Positions 14,991-23,022 of a stretch of DNA of 35,238 nt are shown piece after piece. Location: the NCBI GenBank assembly GCA_018713105.1, contig DVFT01000017.1:1-35238 (forward strand). The letters run 5' to 3'. The translations under genes and the position numbers were made by a program. The notes beneath the pieces were generated by a model. It made no database searches. It was not told the origin of the DNA and was given only the letters and a program-made list of their open reading frames with translations. Each line of letters begins with the position of its first letter. Position 1 is the first letter of the stretch. Origin of the DNA: Candidatus Limivivens merdigallinarum. GTDB taxonomy: Bacteria; Bacillota; Clostridia; Lachnospirales; Lachnospiraceae.

Positions 14991-15130
14991 TATAGCAATC
15001 CAAGAAAATATCGCATCAAATCCAGTGCATCAGAACGAGAAATCCAGCGTCAGACAGCTTCGACGTGCCCCGGCACGCCATCAGCTGCCTGACGCTGGAT
15101 TTCTCGTTCTGCAGTGCAGTCTTTGCTGTA
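14991..15130. repeat. MITE-like repeat, copy 2 (right end lost)
   Basis: It begins with TATAGCAATCCAAG like copy 1 and matches it to the segment TCTTTGCTGTA (15120-15130), where copy 1 continues to its right terminal repeat and this copy stops. The body folds on itself: GAACGAGAAATCCAGCGTCAG pairs perfectly (21 bp) with its complement around 15088-15111, enclosing AGCT and GTGCC/GGCAC arms. It fills the gap between two convergent genes and could terminate both. Confidence 0.8.
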
Positions 15131-15137
15131 CAGGGAG

Positions 15138-15810
15138 CTACGCCCACTGAAAGGAGTCTTTCCCGGCACCCATCTCAAAATGATATTTTACAATGCCAAG
15201 ATCAATCTTGGAATAGAATCCAGCGCCGGCTTTAGCGGACACTTTGTTTCCGTCCAGGCTGAAGGTGAACTTCTGCTGGTTCATGGCTGTGGGCGCCAGG
15301 AGAGCGGCTTCCACACCGGAAGTAAACCAGTCAGGAAAAGGAGCTTCTGATTTTATCACCTCGCGGGCAGGTTTGGATTTGTGGGGCAGGCCTTGGGTTT
15401 CGCCGAAACCGAGGGCGATGACAATACACAGCTTTTCGCCCTGCCCGATGAAAAAGGCAGATTTGATTTTGCTGTAGGTCATGGCAACCCAGCAGGTATT
15501 CAGCCCCAGCTGCTGGGCTTTCAGTACCAGCCGTTCCCCGTAATAACCGCAGGTTTCCTCCAGGGTGGGACCTTTCTTCCCGATCATGGCGATGTAGTTG
15601 GTGACACCGCTGAATTTGCCGTAATGCGCCATAAAGCCGGAAAAAGCCCTTGGCTCGTTGGTGACAAGCTGGATATGCAGCCCGCTTTCTTTGTTGCAGG
15701 CGGCGATCTCATTTCGCAGTGCAGAGATCAGTTCTTTGTTCAGCGCTTTGTTCTTATACTGGCGGACGCCGTCGTACTGTTCCCATTGCTTGCAAAAGAA
15801 AAATTGTCAT
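15138..15810 (-). pseudogene. Frameshifted nitroreductase family protein
   Basis: From MAHYGKFSGVTNYIAMIGKK to the C-terminus GAGKDSFQWA this is a nitroreductase-fold flavoprotein (FMN). Upstream in the same frame the family N-terminus continues (EQYDGVRQYKNKALNKEL...) but has no ATG, GTG or TTG before a stop at 15807-15809. The expected start MTIF lies at 15810 in another frame and reaches TAA after 18 codons. Removing one G from the GGG at 15782-15784 joins both parts as MTIFLLQAMEQYDGVRQYK. So one base was gained, or there is a sequencing error. No ribosome site precedes 15810. The transglutaminase promoter overlaps the broken start. An N-terminally shortened protein from 15632 would lack the FMN-binding start. 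Confidence 0.75.
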
Positions 15811-15818
15811 GGTAAGAT
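15790..15818 (+). promoter_or_regulatory. Promoter of the transglutaminase-like gene
   Basis: TTGCAA (15790-15795), 17 nt, TAAGAT (15813-15818), about 48 nt before the start at 15866. It overlaps the 5' end of the nitroreductase pseudogene. Confidence 0.5.
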
Positions 15819-15865
15819 GGAAATAACAAGAATTGGGAAAATAGTTTGCAAAATGAGGTGGATGG

Positions 15866-18031
15866 ATGAAGAACATGAAAAGGCTGCTGTTTCTCTTGAT
15901 CCTGGGAGTATTGGGATGGCTGGGCATTCCGGTTGGGAGCAGAGCGGCAGAAATGGTTACGGAACAGGTAGTCTATGTCAATCCTGTTTATGAGGGAATT
16001 ATTTCCAGCGAGACAATTGCTTCTAAAGAGCCTGGAATCAGCATCAGGAGCAGGGCGGCGGTTCCGTATTTTGAAACGATGCAGGATGCGGGGGCATATC
16101 TTCGGGAGGGGATCAAAAGCCGCAAGGAAGAGGTTGTGTTTCAGATTGATATGGACGACTTTAATGCACAGTCCCATACGATCAGTGAATATGCCTTCCA
16201 GGTAACTTCCGAAACGCCGGGAGATGAAGGCGATTATCTGAAATACAATTACGGAGGCTGGAAGGCAAAGGGAAGCCATGCCGTGGGAAGTACGCTTTAT
16301 ACCGTCACCTATACTCTAACCTATTATACCACCGATGAGGAAGAGGAGGAGGTAGGCCGTGCAATCGCCTCGGTATTATCCTACCTGAACCTGTCTGGCA
16401 AATCGGATTATGAAAAGATCGCTGCCGTCTATGAATATGTATGTTCCAATGTAACGTATGATTATGGTTCTTACGAAGAGGGAGATTATCACAAATATAC
16501 CACGTACAATGCCGTGATCAAAAAGAAAGCGGTGTGCCAGGGCTATGCCAGCCTGGTTTACCGTCTCCTCCGGGAGAGCGGGGTGACGGCCAGGGTCATT
16601 GCAGGAGTCGGAGCCTCAGAGGCACATGCCTGGAATATTGCGCCCATCGGGGGCGTTTATTACAACCTGGACAGTACCTGGGATGCCAATTACTCCAGGG
16701 GAAGCTACCGCTATTTTCTCCAGAATCAGGCGGAATTCGTGCAGCATACCAGGAACACGGAATTTTCAACCGGAGCGTTCCTGACGGAGTATCCGATGGC
16801 GGCGGAATCCTACCACAACTGGAGCGAGGATGGGGCGGCGTACAAAGCGGCGACCTGTGAGGAACCGGGAGAGGTCATTTATGGAAGATGCATGGACTGT
16901 GGGAAGGTGAACTCAGAGGAGCTGCCGCGCCTGGGCCATGACTACAGCGAATGGGTGGAAACAAAAGCGGCGACCTGTACAGAGGAAGGAACGGAAACCC
17001 GAAGCTGCCAAAATGCAGGCTGTACGAAGACAGAGACCAGGAAGACCTCCCGGCTGGATCACATCTATGAAGCATGGACAGAAGAGAAGGCAGCTACCTG
17101 CACCCAGGCAGGGTTACGGGTTCCATATTGTGTCCTCTGCGGGGCGAAAAATTCAGCAGGAGCCCAGACGATTGCGCCGCTGGGTCATTCCTACGGTGCC
17201 TGGACCGTGACAAAAGCAGCCGCCTGCACCGCAGCCGGGGAGCAGAAACGAACCTGCAGCCGCTGCCAAGAGACGGAGACACAGGCGGTCAAAGCCTTGA
17301 GTCATCAGGCAGGGGAATGGAAAACGGTGAAAGCAGCCACTTGTACCACGGCAGGAGAACAGACCAAAACATGTACGGTCTGCGGAGAGATCCTGGAGCG
17401 GGCGGCCATCCGGCAGACAGGGCATACGTTTTTGGCATGGACACAGGTGAAGAAGGCCACCGTACTGGCGGAGGGACAGCAGAAACGGATCTGTACGGTC
17501 TGCGGTTATGCGGAGACCCAAAAGACGGCAAAGGAAAAGCCGACGCTTGTTTTGACTGCCGGAAACATTACGATGCAGGCGGGTAAGTCTACCGCAGCGG
17601 TGAAGGTCAAAAGATGCGGCGCCGGCGACCGGGTGGTATCCTGGACGTCCTCCAAGCCGAAAGTAGTGACGGTCAACAAGAAAACAGGAAAGCTGACGGC
17701 CAAAAAGACAGGAACGGCATATATCACAGTAAAGATGAAAAGCGGTATCCAGAAGCGCATCCGCGTCAAGGTTCAAAAGGCTGCGGTGCAGACGAAGAAG
17801 CTGACCTTGAATAAGACAAAGCTGACGCTGAAAAAGGGCAGGCGGTTCAGGCTTCAGGTCACCAGGATGCCGGTGACGGCCACGGATAAGATCACCTATA
17901 TCTCCTCCAACAGCAAGGTGGCGAAGGTCTCATCCAAGGGGCTGATCACTGCACGGAAGAAAGGAACGGCAGTCATCACAGTGAAATCCGCCGGCGGAAA
18001 GAAAGTACGCTGCCGGGTGACCGTCAAGTAA
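15866..18031 (+). CDS. Secreted transglutaminase-like protein with Cys repeats and two Ig-like domains
   Basis: The 721-residue protein has a signal peptide (about 1-27), a transglutaminase-like domain (about 175-285) with Cys224 in AVCQGYASL, His254 in EAHAWN and Asp269 in YNLDSTWD, then about six repeats of 38-42 residues (about 315-560). Each repeat has the pattern W..KAATCT..G...R.C..CG and ends in GH. Two bacterial Ig-like group 2 domains follow (about 565-640 and 645-721), rich in lysine. There is no sortase motif. The triad suggests a cysteine peptidase or amide-modifying enzyme at the surface; the repeats are cysteine-paired spacers or metal sites. AGGTGG precedes the ATG by 4 nt. The fourth Met is an alternative start. 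It is monocistronic as far as I can see. Confidence 0.88.
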   Translation: MKNMKRLLFLLILGVLGWLGIPVGSRAAEMVTEQVVYVNPVYEGIISSETIASKEPGISIRSRAAVPYFETMQDAGAYLREGIKSRKEEVVFQIDMDDFNAQSHTISEYAFQVTSETPGDEGDYLKYNYGGWKAKGSHAVGSTLYTVTYTLTYYTTDEEEEEVGRAIASVLSYLNLSGKSDYEKIAAVYEYVCSNVTYDYGSYEEGDYHKYTTYNAVIKKKAVCQGYASLVYRLLRESGVTARVIAGVGASEAHAWNIAPIGGVYYNLDSTWDANYSRGSYRYFLQNQAEFVQHTRNTEFSTGAFLTEYPMAAESYHNWSEDGAAYKAATCEEPGEVIYGRCMDCGKVNSEELPRLGHDYSEWVETKAATCTEEGTETRSCQNAGCTKTETRKTSRLDHIYEAWTEEKAATCTQAGLRVPYCVLCGAKNSAGAQTIAPLGHSYGAWTVTKAAACTAAGEQKRTCSRCQETETQAVKALSHQAGEWKTVKAATCTTAGEQTKTCTVCGEILERAAIRQTGHTFLAWTQVKKATVLAEGQQKRICTVCGYAETQKTAKEKPTLVLTAGNITMQAGKSTAAVKVKRCGAGDRVVSWTSSKPKVVTVNKKTGKLTAKKTGTAYITVKMKSGIQKRIRVKVQKAAVQTKKLTLNKTKLTLKKGRRFRLQVTRMPVTATDKITYISSNSKVAKVSSKGLITARKKGTAVITVKSAGGKKVRCRVTVK

Positions 18032-18094
18032 AAACTTTGCGGAAATAGACCGTTCTGCAGAATGGACGGAGAGATCCAGATGTAAGGAGCAGCT

Positions 18095-19600
18095 ATGAAT
18101 TCATTATATACAGCATTGCGGGAATATACGGAATCCGATGCCTATCCCTTCCATATGCCGGGACACAAGCGCCAGGTCTTGGAGTTTGCCAACCCGTTCT
18201 CCATTGATATCACGGAGATCGACGGCTTCGACAATCTCCATCATCCGGAGGGGATCCTGCTTCGGGCGCAGCAGAGGGCAGCAGAGCTCTACGGGGCAGA
18301 CAGGACCTACTACTTGGTGAATGGGAGTACCTGTGGGATTTTAAGCGCCATATCGGCGGCGGTGGACAGAGGAGGGGAAATCCTTCTGGCAAGGAACAGC
18401 CACAAGGCAGCCTATCACGGCGCCTATCTGATGGGGCTTACTACCTATTATGTTTATCCACAGCCGGAGACGGAATGGGGGATAAATGGAGGAATTTTGC
18501 CAAAAGATGTGGATAACCTTCTAAACAAGCATCCCAACATCCAGGCAGTCCTGGTCACCTCCCCCACCTATGACGGGATCGTTTCGGATATCGAGGGGAT
18601 TGCAGAGGTTGTCCATCGGCACGGCTGTTCCCTGATCGTTGACGAGGCGCATGGGGCACATTTTGGGTTTCACCCCTATTTTCCTGAGAGTGCGCTGAAC
18701 AAGGGCGCTGATGTGGTGATCCATAGCCTGCACAAAACCCTCCCCTCACTGACCCAGACTGCCCTGCTCCATGTAAAGGGAAGCCGGGTTTCCAGGGAGA
18801 AGCTGGAGAGATTCTTGGGGATTTATCAGAGCAGCAGCCCATCCTATGTGTTTATGGCTGGAATGGACGAGTGCATGATATACCTGAAGGAAAAAGGAAA
18901 GGATGCGTTTGAAAAATTTGCCGGAAGGCTTGCCCATTTCCGAAGGAGGATGGAAGGGCTTCAGAGGATCCGCCTCCTGGGAGGATGGAAACGGGGAGAG
19001 TATGGCATTTATGACGCAGACCCTTCCAAATTGATCCTGTCCGTAAAGGGGTATGAATCGGGAGAATGGCTGTATCAGAAGCTGAGGCAGGAGTACGGTG
19101 TGCAGCTTGAGATGGCGGCGGGAAGCTATGCGCTGGCGCTGACCTCCCTGAAGGATACGGAGGAGGGATTTGGGCGGCTGGAACAGGCACTCTGTGAGAT
19201 TGACCGGGAACTGGAGGAACGAGACCGGAACCAGCGAAAGAACGCCCAGCATTCGGAGAAACCGAAAGCGGCAGCCAGAAAAGAGGGGGCAGCCGGGAAT
19301 ATTGGGAATGCCGGACATGGGCTTGATACCGTGATGGTCAATGAGAAGGTACTGGAGCTTGCTGAAGCCCTGGAACGGGAACGGACGGAGGTGCTTCTGG
19401 CGGAAAGCGAGGGGAAGGTTTCCGGGGAGTTTCTCTATCTTTATCCTCCGGGGATTCCCCTTCTGACTCCTGGGGAAAGGATCGGAAGGGACTTGCTTGA
19501 GCGCATAGAAGGCTACAGGAGCCAGGGACTGTCCCTGCAGGGCCTTAGGGACTATCGTGCACAGAGGATTCAGATCATAGCAGAACAGGATGGAATTTGA
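18095..19600 (+). CDS. Orn/Lys/Arg decarboxylase family protein (PLP)
   Basis: The 501-residue protein has the pyridoxal-phosphate fold: MPGHKR (21-26) near the start, DEAHGAHFG (183-191) for the cofactor ring and the Schiff-base Lys214 in HSLHKTLPSLTQ. The C-terminal domain (about 410-495) with LYPPGIPLLTPGE is the Orn/Lys/Arg decarboxylase tail. Length is that of the short, B. subtilis SpeA/YaaO-like class. The substrate (arginine, lysine or ornithine) cannot be told from sequence. A charged linker (about 370-410) is expanded. AAGGAG precedes the ATG. The guanylate-kinase-like gene starts 1 nt after its stop, so they are one operon. The pair is the usual head of the holB block, which here lies 11 kb away. 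Confidence 0.92.
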   Translation: MNSLYTALREYTESDAYPFHMPGHKRQVLEFANPFSIDITEIDGFDNLHHPEGILLRAQQRAAELYGADRTYYLVNGSTCGILSAISAAVDRGGEILLARNSHKAAYHGAYLMGLTTYYVYPQPETEWGINGGILPKDVDNLLNKHPNIQAVLVTSPTYDGIVSDIEGIAEVVHRHGCSLIVDEAHGAHFGFHPYFPESALNKGADVVIHSLHKTLPSLTQTALLHVKGSRVSREKLERFLGIYQSSSPSYVFMAGMDECMIYLKEKGKDAFEKFAGRLAHFRRRMEGLQRIRLLGGWKRGEYGIYDADPSKLILSVKGYESGEWLYQKLRQEYGVQLEMAAGSYALALTSLKDTEEGFGRLEQALCEIDRELEERDRNQRKNAQHSEKPKAAARKEGAAGNIGNAGHGLDTVMVNEKVLELAEALERERTEVLLAESEGKVSGEFLYLYPPGIPLLTPGERIGRDLLERIEGYRSQGLSLQGLRDYRAQRIQIIAEQDGI

Positions 19601-19601
19601 A

Positions 19602-20195
19602 ATGGGAAAAATCTTTTATATTATGGGAAAAAGTTCTTCGGGAAAGGATACCGTCTTTCAGGAGCTGCTTGGCAGAGAGGAACTGGGTCTTAAACGGATT
19701 GTCCTCTACACAACGAGGCCCAAGCGGAGCAAGGAGACGGAAGGGATGGAATATCATTTCGTGAACGAGGAAGATTTAGAGCAGTTTCAGAAGAACGGAA
19801 AGGTCATTGAACTTCGCGCTTACCATACGGTTCAGGGAATCTGGAAGTATTTCACCGTGGACGATGAGAATCTGGATCTGGAAAATTTCAGCTATCTGGC
19901 CATCGGAACCCTGGTTTCCTATGAGAAAATGAAGCAATATTTTGGAAGCGGGCTTCTCCTGCCCATTTATATTGAGGTGGCGGATGAGGTGCGTCTGGAA
20001 CGCGCCCTCATCCGCGAGAAAAAACAGGAGCGGCCGGATTACAATGAACTCTGCCGGAGATTCCTGGCGGACAGCGAGGATTTCTCAGAACAGAACCTGC
20101 GGGCAGCAGGGATTGACCGGAGGTTCCAAAATAATGGGGACAGAAGTCTCTGCATCTCGGCCATTGCGGCGTTTATCAAGGAAAACTTATCATAG
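19602..20195 (+). CDS. Guanylate-kinase-like P-loop protein
   Basis: The 197-residue protein begins MGKIFYIMGKSSSGKDTVF with P-loop GKSSSGKDT (9-17), and YTTRPKRSKETEGMEYHFV matches the GMP-binding region of guanylate kinase. The rest is more diverged than a housekeeping Gmk, so it may be a paralogue with another nucleotide substrate. In B. subtilis a thymidylate kinase gene takes this place beside yaaO and holB. The start at 19602 is preferred: AGGATGG stands 8 nt before it and it begins right at the P-loop strand. The other ATG at 19590 overlaps the decarboxylase stop. The gene is convergent with the GH3 gene, only 5 nt away, and no terminator is seen between them. Confidence 0.8.
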   Translation: MGKIFYIMGKSSSGKDTVFQELLGREELGLKRIVLYTTRPKRSKETEGMEYHFVNEEDLEQFQKNGKVIELRAYHTVQGIWKYFTVDDENLDLENFSYLAIGTLVSYEKMKQYFGSGLLLPIYIEVADEVRLERALIREKKQERPDYNELCRRFLADSEDFSEQNLRAAGIDRRFQNNGDRSLCISAIAAFIKENLS

Positions 20196-20200
20196 AACCT

Positions 20201-22303
20201 TTATTCTGCCAGATAATCAATCCTAACGGGAGATGCTCCCAGCAGCTCTTTGCTGCGTTCATCCGGCTGGCTGAATCCTGCGTACAGGGAAAAGTGTTTT
20301 CCGTCCACGATGTGCCGTCCGTTGTCGTCTACTACGGTAAAAGCACGCTCCGGTATGGTGAGTTCCACGGTTTTCGTTTCCCCAGGCTGAAGTTCCACTC
20401 TTTGGAAGCCGCAGAGCTGAGGATTTAACACGGCATATGCGGAGTCCATACATTTGATATAAACCTGGAGCACTTCACAAATGCTTACCTCCCCGGTATT
20501 GCAGACCTGGGCGGATACCACTGCCCCGGAATCCGTCTTTCGGATGTGGGCGGACGTTGTCTTGGCTTTTCCGTAGGTCAGGCCGTAACCGAACGGATAC
20601 TGGGTCTTTTTCTGCATATATCGGTAGGTTCTGCCTTCCATGGAATAATCCTCAAAGGGAGGAAGATCCTCCAGAGAATTGTAGAAGGTGACGGGAAGTT
20701 TTCCGGAAGGAGACGTTTGGCCGAACAGGACCTCTGCCACAGCGTTTCCGCCCCTTCCGCCCGGATACCAGGCGTAAAGGATTCCGTCGAAGTATTCTGA
20801 GACAGCGCCAAGATCAATATCGCTTCCGGCCATCATGCAGACGATGACCGGTTTTTTCGTCGCTGCCACTGCTTCGATAAGTTTCCGCTGGCAGGCAGGA
20901 AGCTGCAGGTCCGTCTTATCTCCCGAGAAGTAGCTGTTTCCGGTATCGCCTTCTTCTCCTTCCAGCGTCTCATCCAGTCCAAGACACAGGATGACCACAT
21001 CGCTGTTTTCCGCCACAGTGACGGCCTCTGACAGACGGTCCAGATCCTGAGCCAGAGATTCCGTTTTGTTAAGGGACAGGCTGCAGCCTTCGGAGTAGAG
21101 AATCCGGATATCGTCGTTTACATATCTGCGGATTCCTTCAAGGACGGTGACATACTCGGAGGAAGTGCCGTGATAGTTGCCGATGAGGGCAGAGCGGCTG
21201 TCGGCATTGGGGCCAATGACGCCGATGGTATGGAGATTCTCTTTCTTCAGCGGCAGAATCTGGTTTTCGTTTTTCAAAAGGACGATGCTCTCCAGAGCGG
21301 CCCGGTGCGCGATTTCCAGATGTTCTTTGCAATCTACTTTTGTATAGGGAATGTCGTCGTATTCGCTTCCATCAAACAATCCCAGCAGGTAACGGGTTGT
21401 GAACAGTCTCACAGCGGCTTCTGTGATGGCTTCCTCCGTGACAAGCCCGTTATGAAATGCGTTGAGAACGTGGAGATAGGTATTTCCGCAGTTCAGATCG
21501 CACCCTGCGTTCAGAGCCATGGCGGCCGACTCCATGGGCGTGGAGGTTACCATATGGTTTTCGTGGAAATCACGGATTGCCCAGCAGTCGGAGACGAAAT
21601 GGCCTTCAAAGTTCCAATCCTGCCGCAGCTTTTTCTCGATCAGAGTCTTGCTGCCGCAGCAGGGTTCGCCGTTTACGCGGTTGTATGCGCCCATGACGGC
21701 CTCTACATGGCCTTCCTTTACAAGGGCTTCAAAGGAGGGGAGATAGGTCTCTTCCAGATCTTTCTGGGAGACGCGGGCGTCAAACTCGTGCCGGAGTTCT
21801 TCCGGGCCGGAGTGTACGGCATAATGCTTGGCGCAGGCAGCGGCTTTCATGGTTTCCCCATCCCCCTGCAGTCCCTTTACATAGGCTACTCCCAGGCGGC
21901 TTGTCAAAAAAGGATCTTCCCCGTAGGTTTCGTGTCCTCTTCCCCAGCGCGGATCTCTGAAAATATTGACATTTGGAGACCAGAAGGTCAGACCTTTGTA
22001 AATATCCCGGTCTTCCTGTTTGCTGGCTGCGTTATATTTGGCACGCCCTTCCTCTGCGATGACAGCGCCCATCTGATGGATGAGCTCCTCATCAAAAGAT
22101 GCGGCCATTCCAATGGCCTGGGGAAATACGGTGGCTGTGCCGGCCCTTGCAACCCCATGAAGGGCTTCATTCCACCAGTTATAGGCGGGAATGCCAAGTC
22201 TCTTGATCGCGGGTGCGTCGTATCTTAATTGGGAAGCTTTTTCCTCCACGGTCATGTTGGAGACCAGTTCTTCCGCTTTTTTTCTTGCGTTTTTTCGGTT
22301 CAT
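20201..22303 (-). CDS. GH3 beta-glycosidase (beta-glucosidase/xylosidase type)
   Basis: The 700-residue family 3 glycoside hydrolase has the barrel domain with YNWWNEALHGVA (41-52), KHYAVHSG (159-166), and nucleophile Asp239 in GHFVSDCWAI. The alpha/beta sandwich holds the acid/base region around VILCLGLDETLEGEEGD, and a fibronectin-III-like C-terminal domain follows. NEALHGVA and the PCCGSKTL loop resemble xylosidase-type members, but the substrate is uncertain. No signal peptide: it acts inside on imported oligosaccharides. The start is 22303, as GGAGGAA precedes it. It follows V-ATPase subunit D by 16 nt on the same strand with no terminator between, so it is the last gene of that operon, an unusual partner. 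No terminator was seen after it. Confidence 0.93.
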   Translation of the reverse strand: MNRKNARKKAEELVSNMTVEEKASQLRYDAPAIKRLGIPAYNWWNEALHGVARAGTATVFPQAIGMAASFDEELIHQMGAVIAEEGRAKYNAASKQEDRDIYKGLTFWSPNVNIFRDPRWGRGHETYGEDPFLTSRLGVAYVKGLQGDGETMKAAACAKHYAVHSGPEELRHEFDARVSQKDLEETYLPSFEALVKEGHVEAVMGAYNRVNGEPCCGSKTLIEKKLRQDWNFEGHFVSDCWAIRDFHENHMVTSTPMESAAMALNAGCDLNCGNTYLHVLNAFHNGLVTEEAITEAAVRLFTTRYLLGLFDGSEYDDIPYTKVDCKEHLEIAHRAALESIVLLKNENQILPLKKENLHTIGVIGPNADSRSALIGNYHGTSSEYVTVLEGIRRYVNDDIRILYSEGCSLSLNKTESLAQDLDRLSEAVTVAENSDVVILCLGLDETLEGEEGDTGNSYFSGDKTDLQLPACQRKLIEAVAATKKPVIVCMMAGSDIDLGAVSEYFDGILYAWYPGGRGGNAVAEVLFGQTSPSGKLPVTFYNSLEDLPPFEDYSMEGRTYRYMQKKTQYPFGYGLTYGKAKTTSAHIRKTDSGAVVSAQVCNTGEVSICEVLQVYIKCMDSAYAVLNPQLCGFQRVELQPGETKTVELTIPERAFTVVDDNGRHIVDGKHFSLYAGFSQPDERSKELLGASPVRIDYLAE

Positions 22304-22319
22304 TCCAGAACTTCCTCCA

Positions 22320-22970
22320 TCAGTGATAGTGATGAGCATTTTCCAGCATTTGGCTCTTTACTTTCATGAGCCTGGTCTGAGAGCTGCGCTCGTTTTCATC
22401 CAGCTTCATGGTGATGTAGCGGATGTTTTTCTCCGTTTCCGGGATCACCACATGTTCAAGGGCATTGACACGCCGGCGGGTTTTCTCAATCTCAGAGGCT
22501 AAAAGCTGGCAGGATTTCTCACACTCTGCCAGACGGAGCATGTCGGGCAGGAGGACTGCCAGGTCTTTGACCGCGTCGTCCAAATCGCCGGAAGTGAACG
22601 CGTAGCCGTAGGAATAGATATCGTTGGGGTTGGAAGTCCTGGTCTTGTAGTGAAAGACAGGAATCTCTACGCTCATCACATTCTTGGTCTCCACATCCAG
22701 GTAAACTTCCTGCTTGGGAGCCATCAGGGCAACGTTTAGGGCCTCGTCGGACATACCGGCCCTGGCAAGGGCGAAGTTTTGATTGGCCGAGAGGATGCCT
22801 GCTTCGATGGTTTCCCGCAGTGTCTTGTTTTCCCGGACCAGATCCAGGAATTGGCGCATCAGTTCATCCCGTTTATCTTTTAAAAGCTTATGCCCGCGCC
22901 TGGCAGTGATCAGTTTTTTCTTAAGCTTCGTCAGCTCCATGCGGGTAGGATTTACATGCTTGCTGCTCAT
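22320..22970 (-). CDS. ntpD: V-type ATPase subunit D (central shaft)
   Basis: The 216-residue protein starts with the family signature NPTRMELTKLKKKLITARRGHKLLKDKRDEL and forms the long antiparallel coiled coil (about 5-75 and 140-205) that rotates inside the A3B3 head. Length is typical. The ATG follows AAAGGACAG. It lies after subunit B, separated by an unusual hairpin (22987-23022), and before the GH3 gene. It ends with a His-rich tail (ENAHHYH). Confidence 0.96.
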   Translation of the reverse strand: MSSKHVNPTRMELTKLKKKLITARRGHKLLKDKRDELMRQFLDLVRENKTLRETIEAGILSANQNFALARAGMSDEALNVALMAPKQEVYLDVETKNVMSVEIPVFHYKTRTSNPNDIYSYGYAFTSGDLDDAVKDLAVLLPDMLRLAECEKSCQLLASEIEKTRRRVNALEHVVIPETEKNIRYITMKLDENERSSQTRLMKVKSQMLENAHHYH

Positions 22971-22986
22971 AATCTGTCCTTTCTCT

Positions 22987-23022
22987 GGCGAGAATGTTCC
23001 GCAAAGCGGATGGATTCTCGCC
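22987..23022 (-). other. Intercistronic stem-loop between subunits B and D
   Basis: Arms GGCGAGAAT (22987-22995) and ATTCTCGCC (23014-23022) with an inner CCGC/GCGG stem start at the last base of the B stop codon. No T-run follows on the minus strand, so it should not terminate. It may block exonucleases or set the B:D ratio. Confidence 0.6.

Noticed and set aside
18045-18075. Imperfect palindrome CCGTTCTGCAGAATGG before the decarboxylase
   Set aside because: Short, interrupted and without T-run; could be chance.
21170-22228. 352-codon plus-strand frame opposite the GH3 gene
   Set aside because: It mirrors the codon pattern of the GH3 gene, which has clear family motifs; the mirror frame has none.
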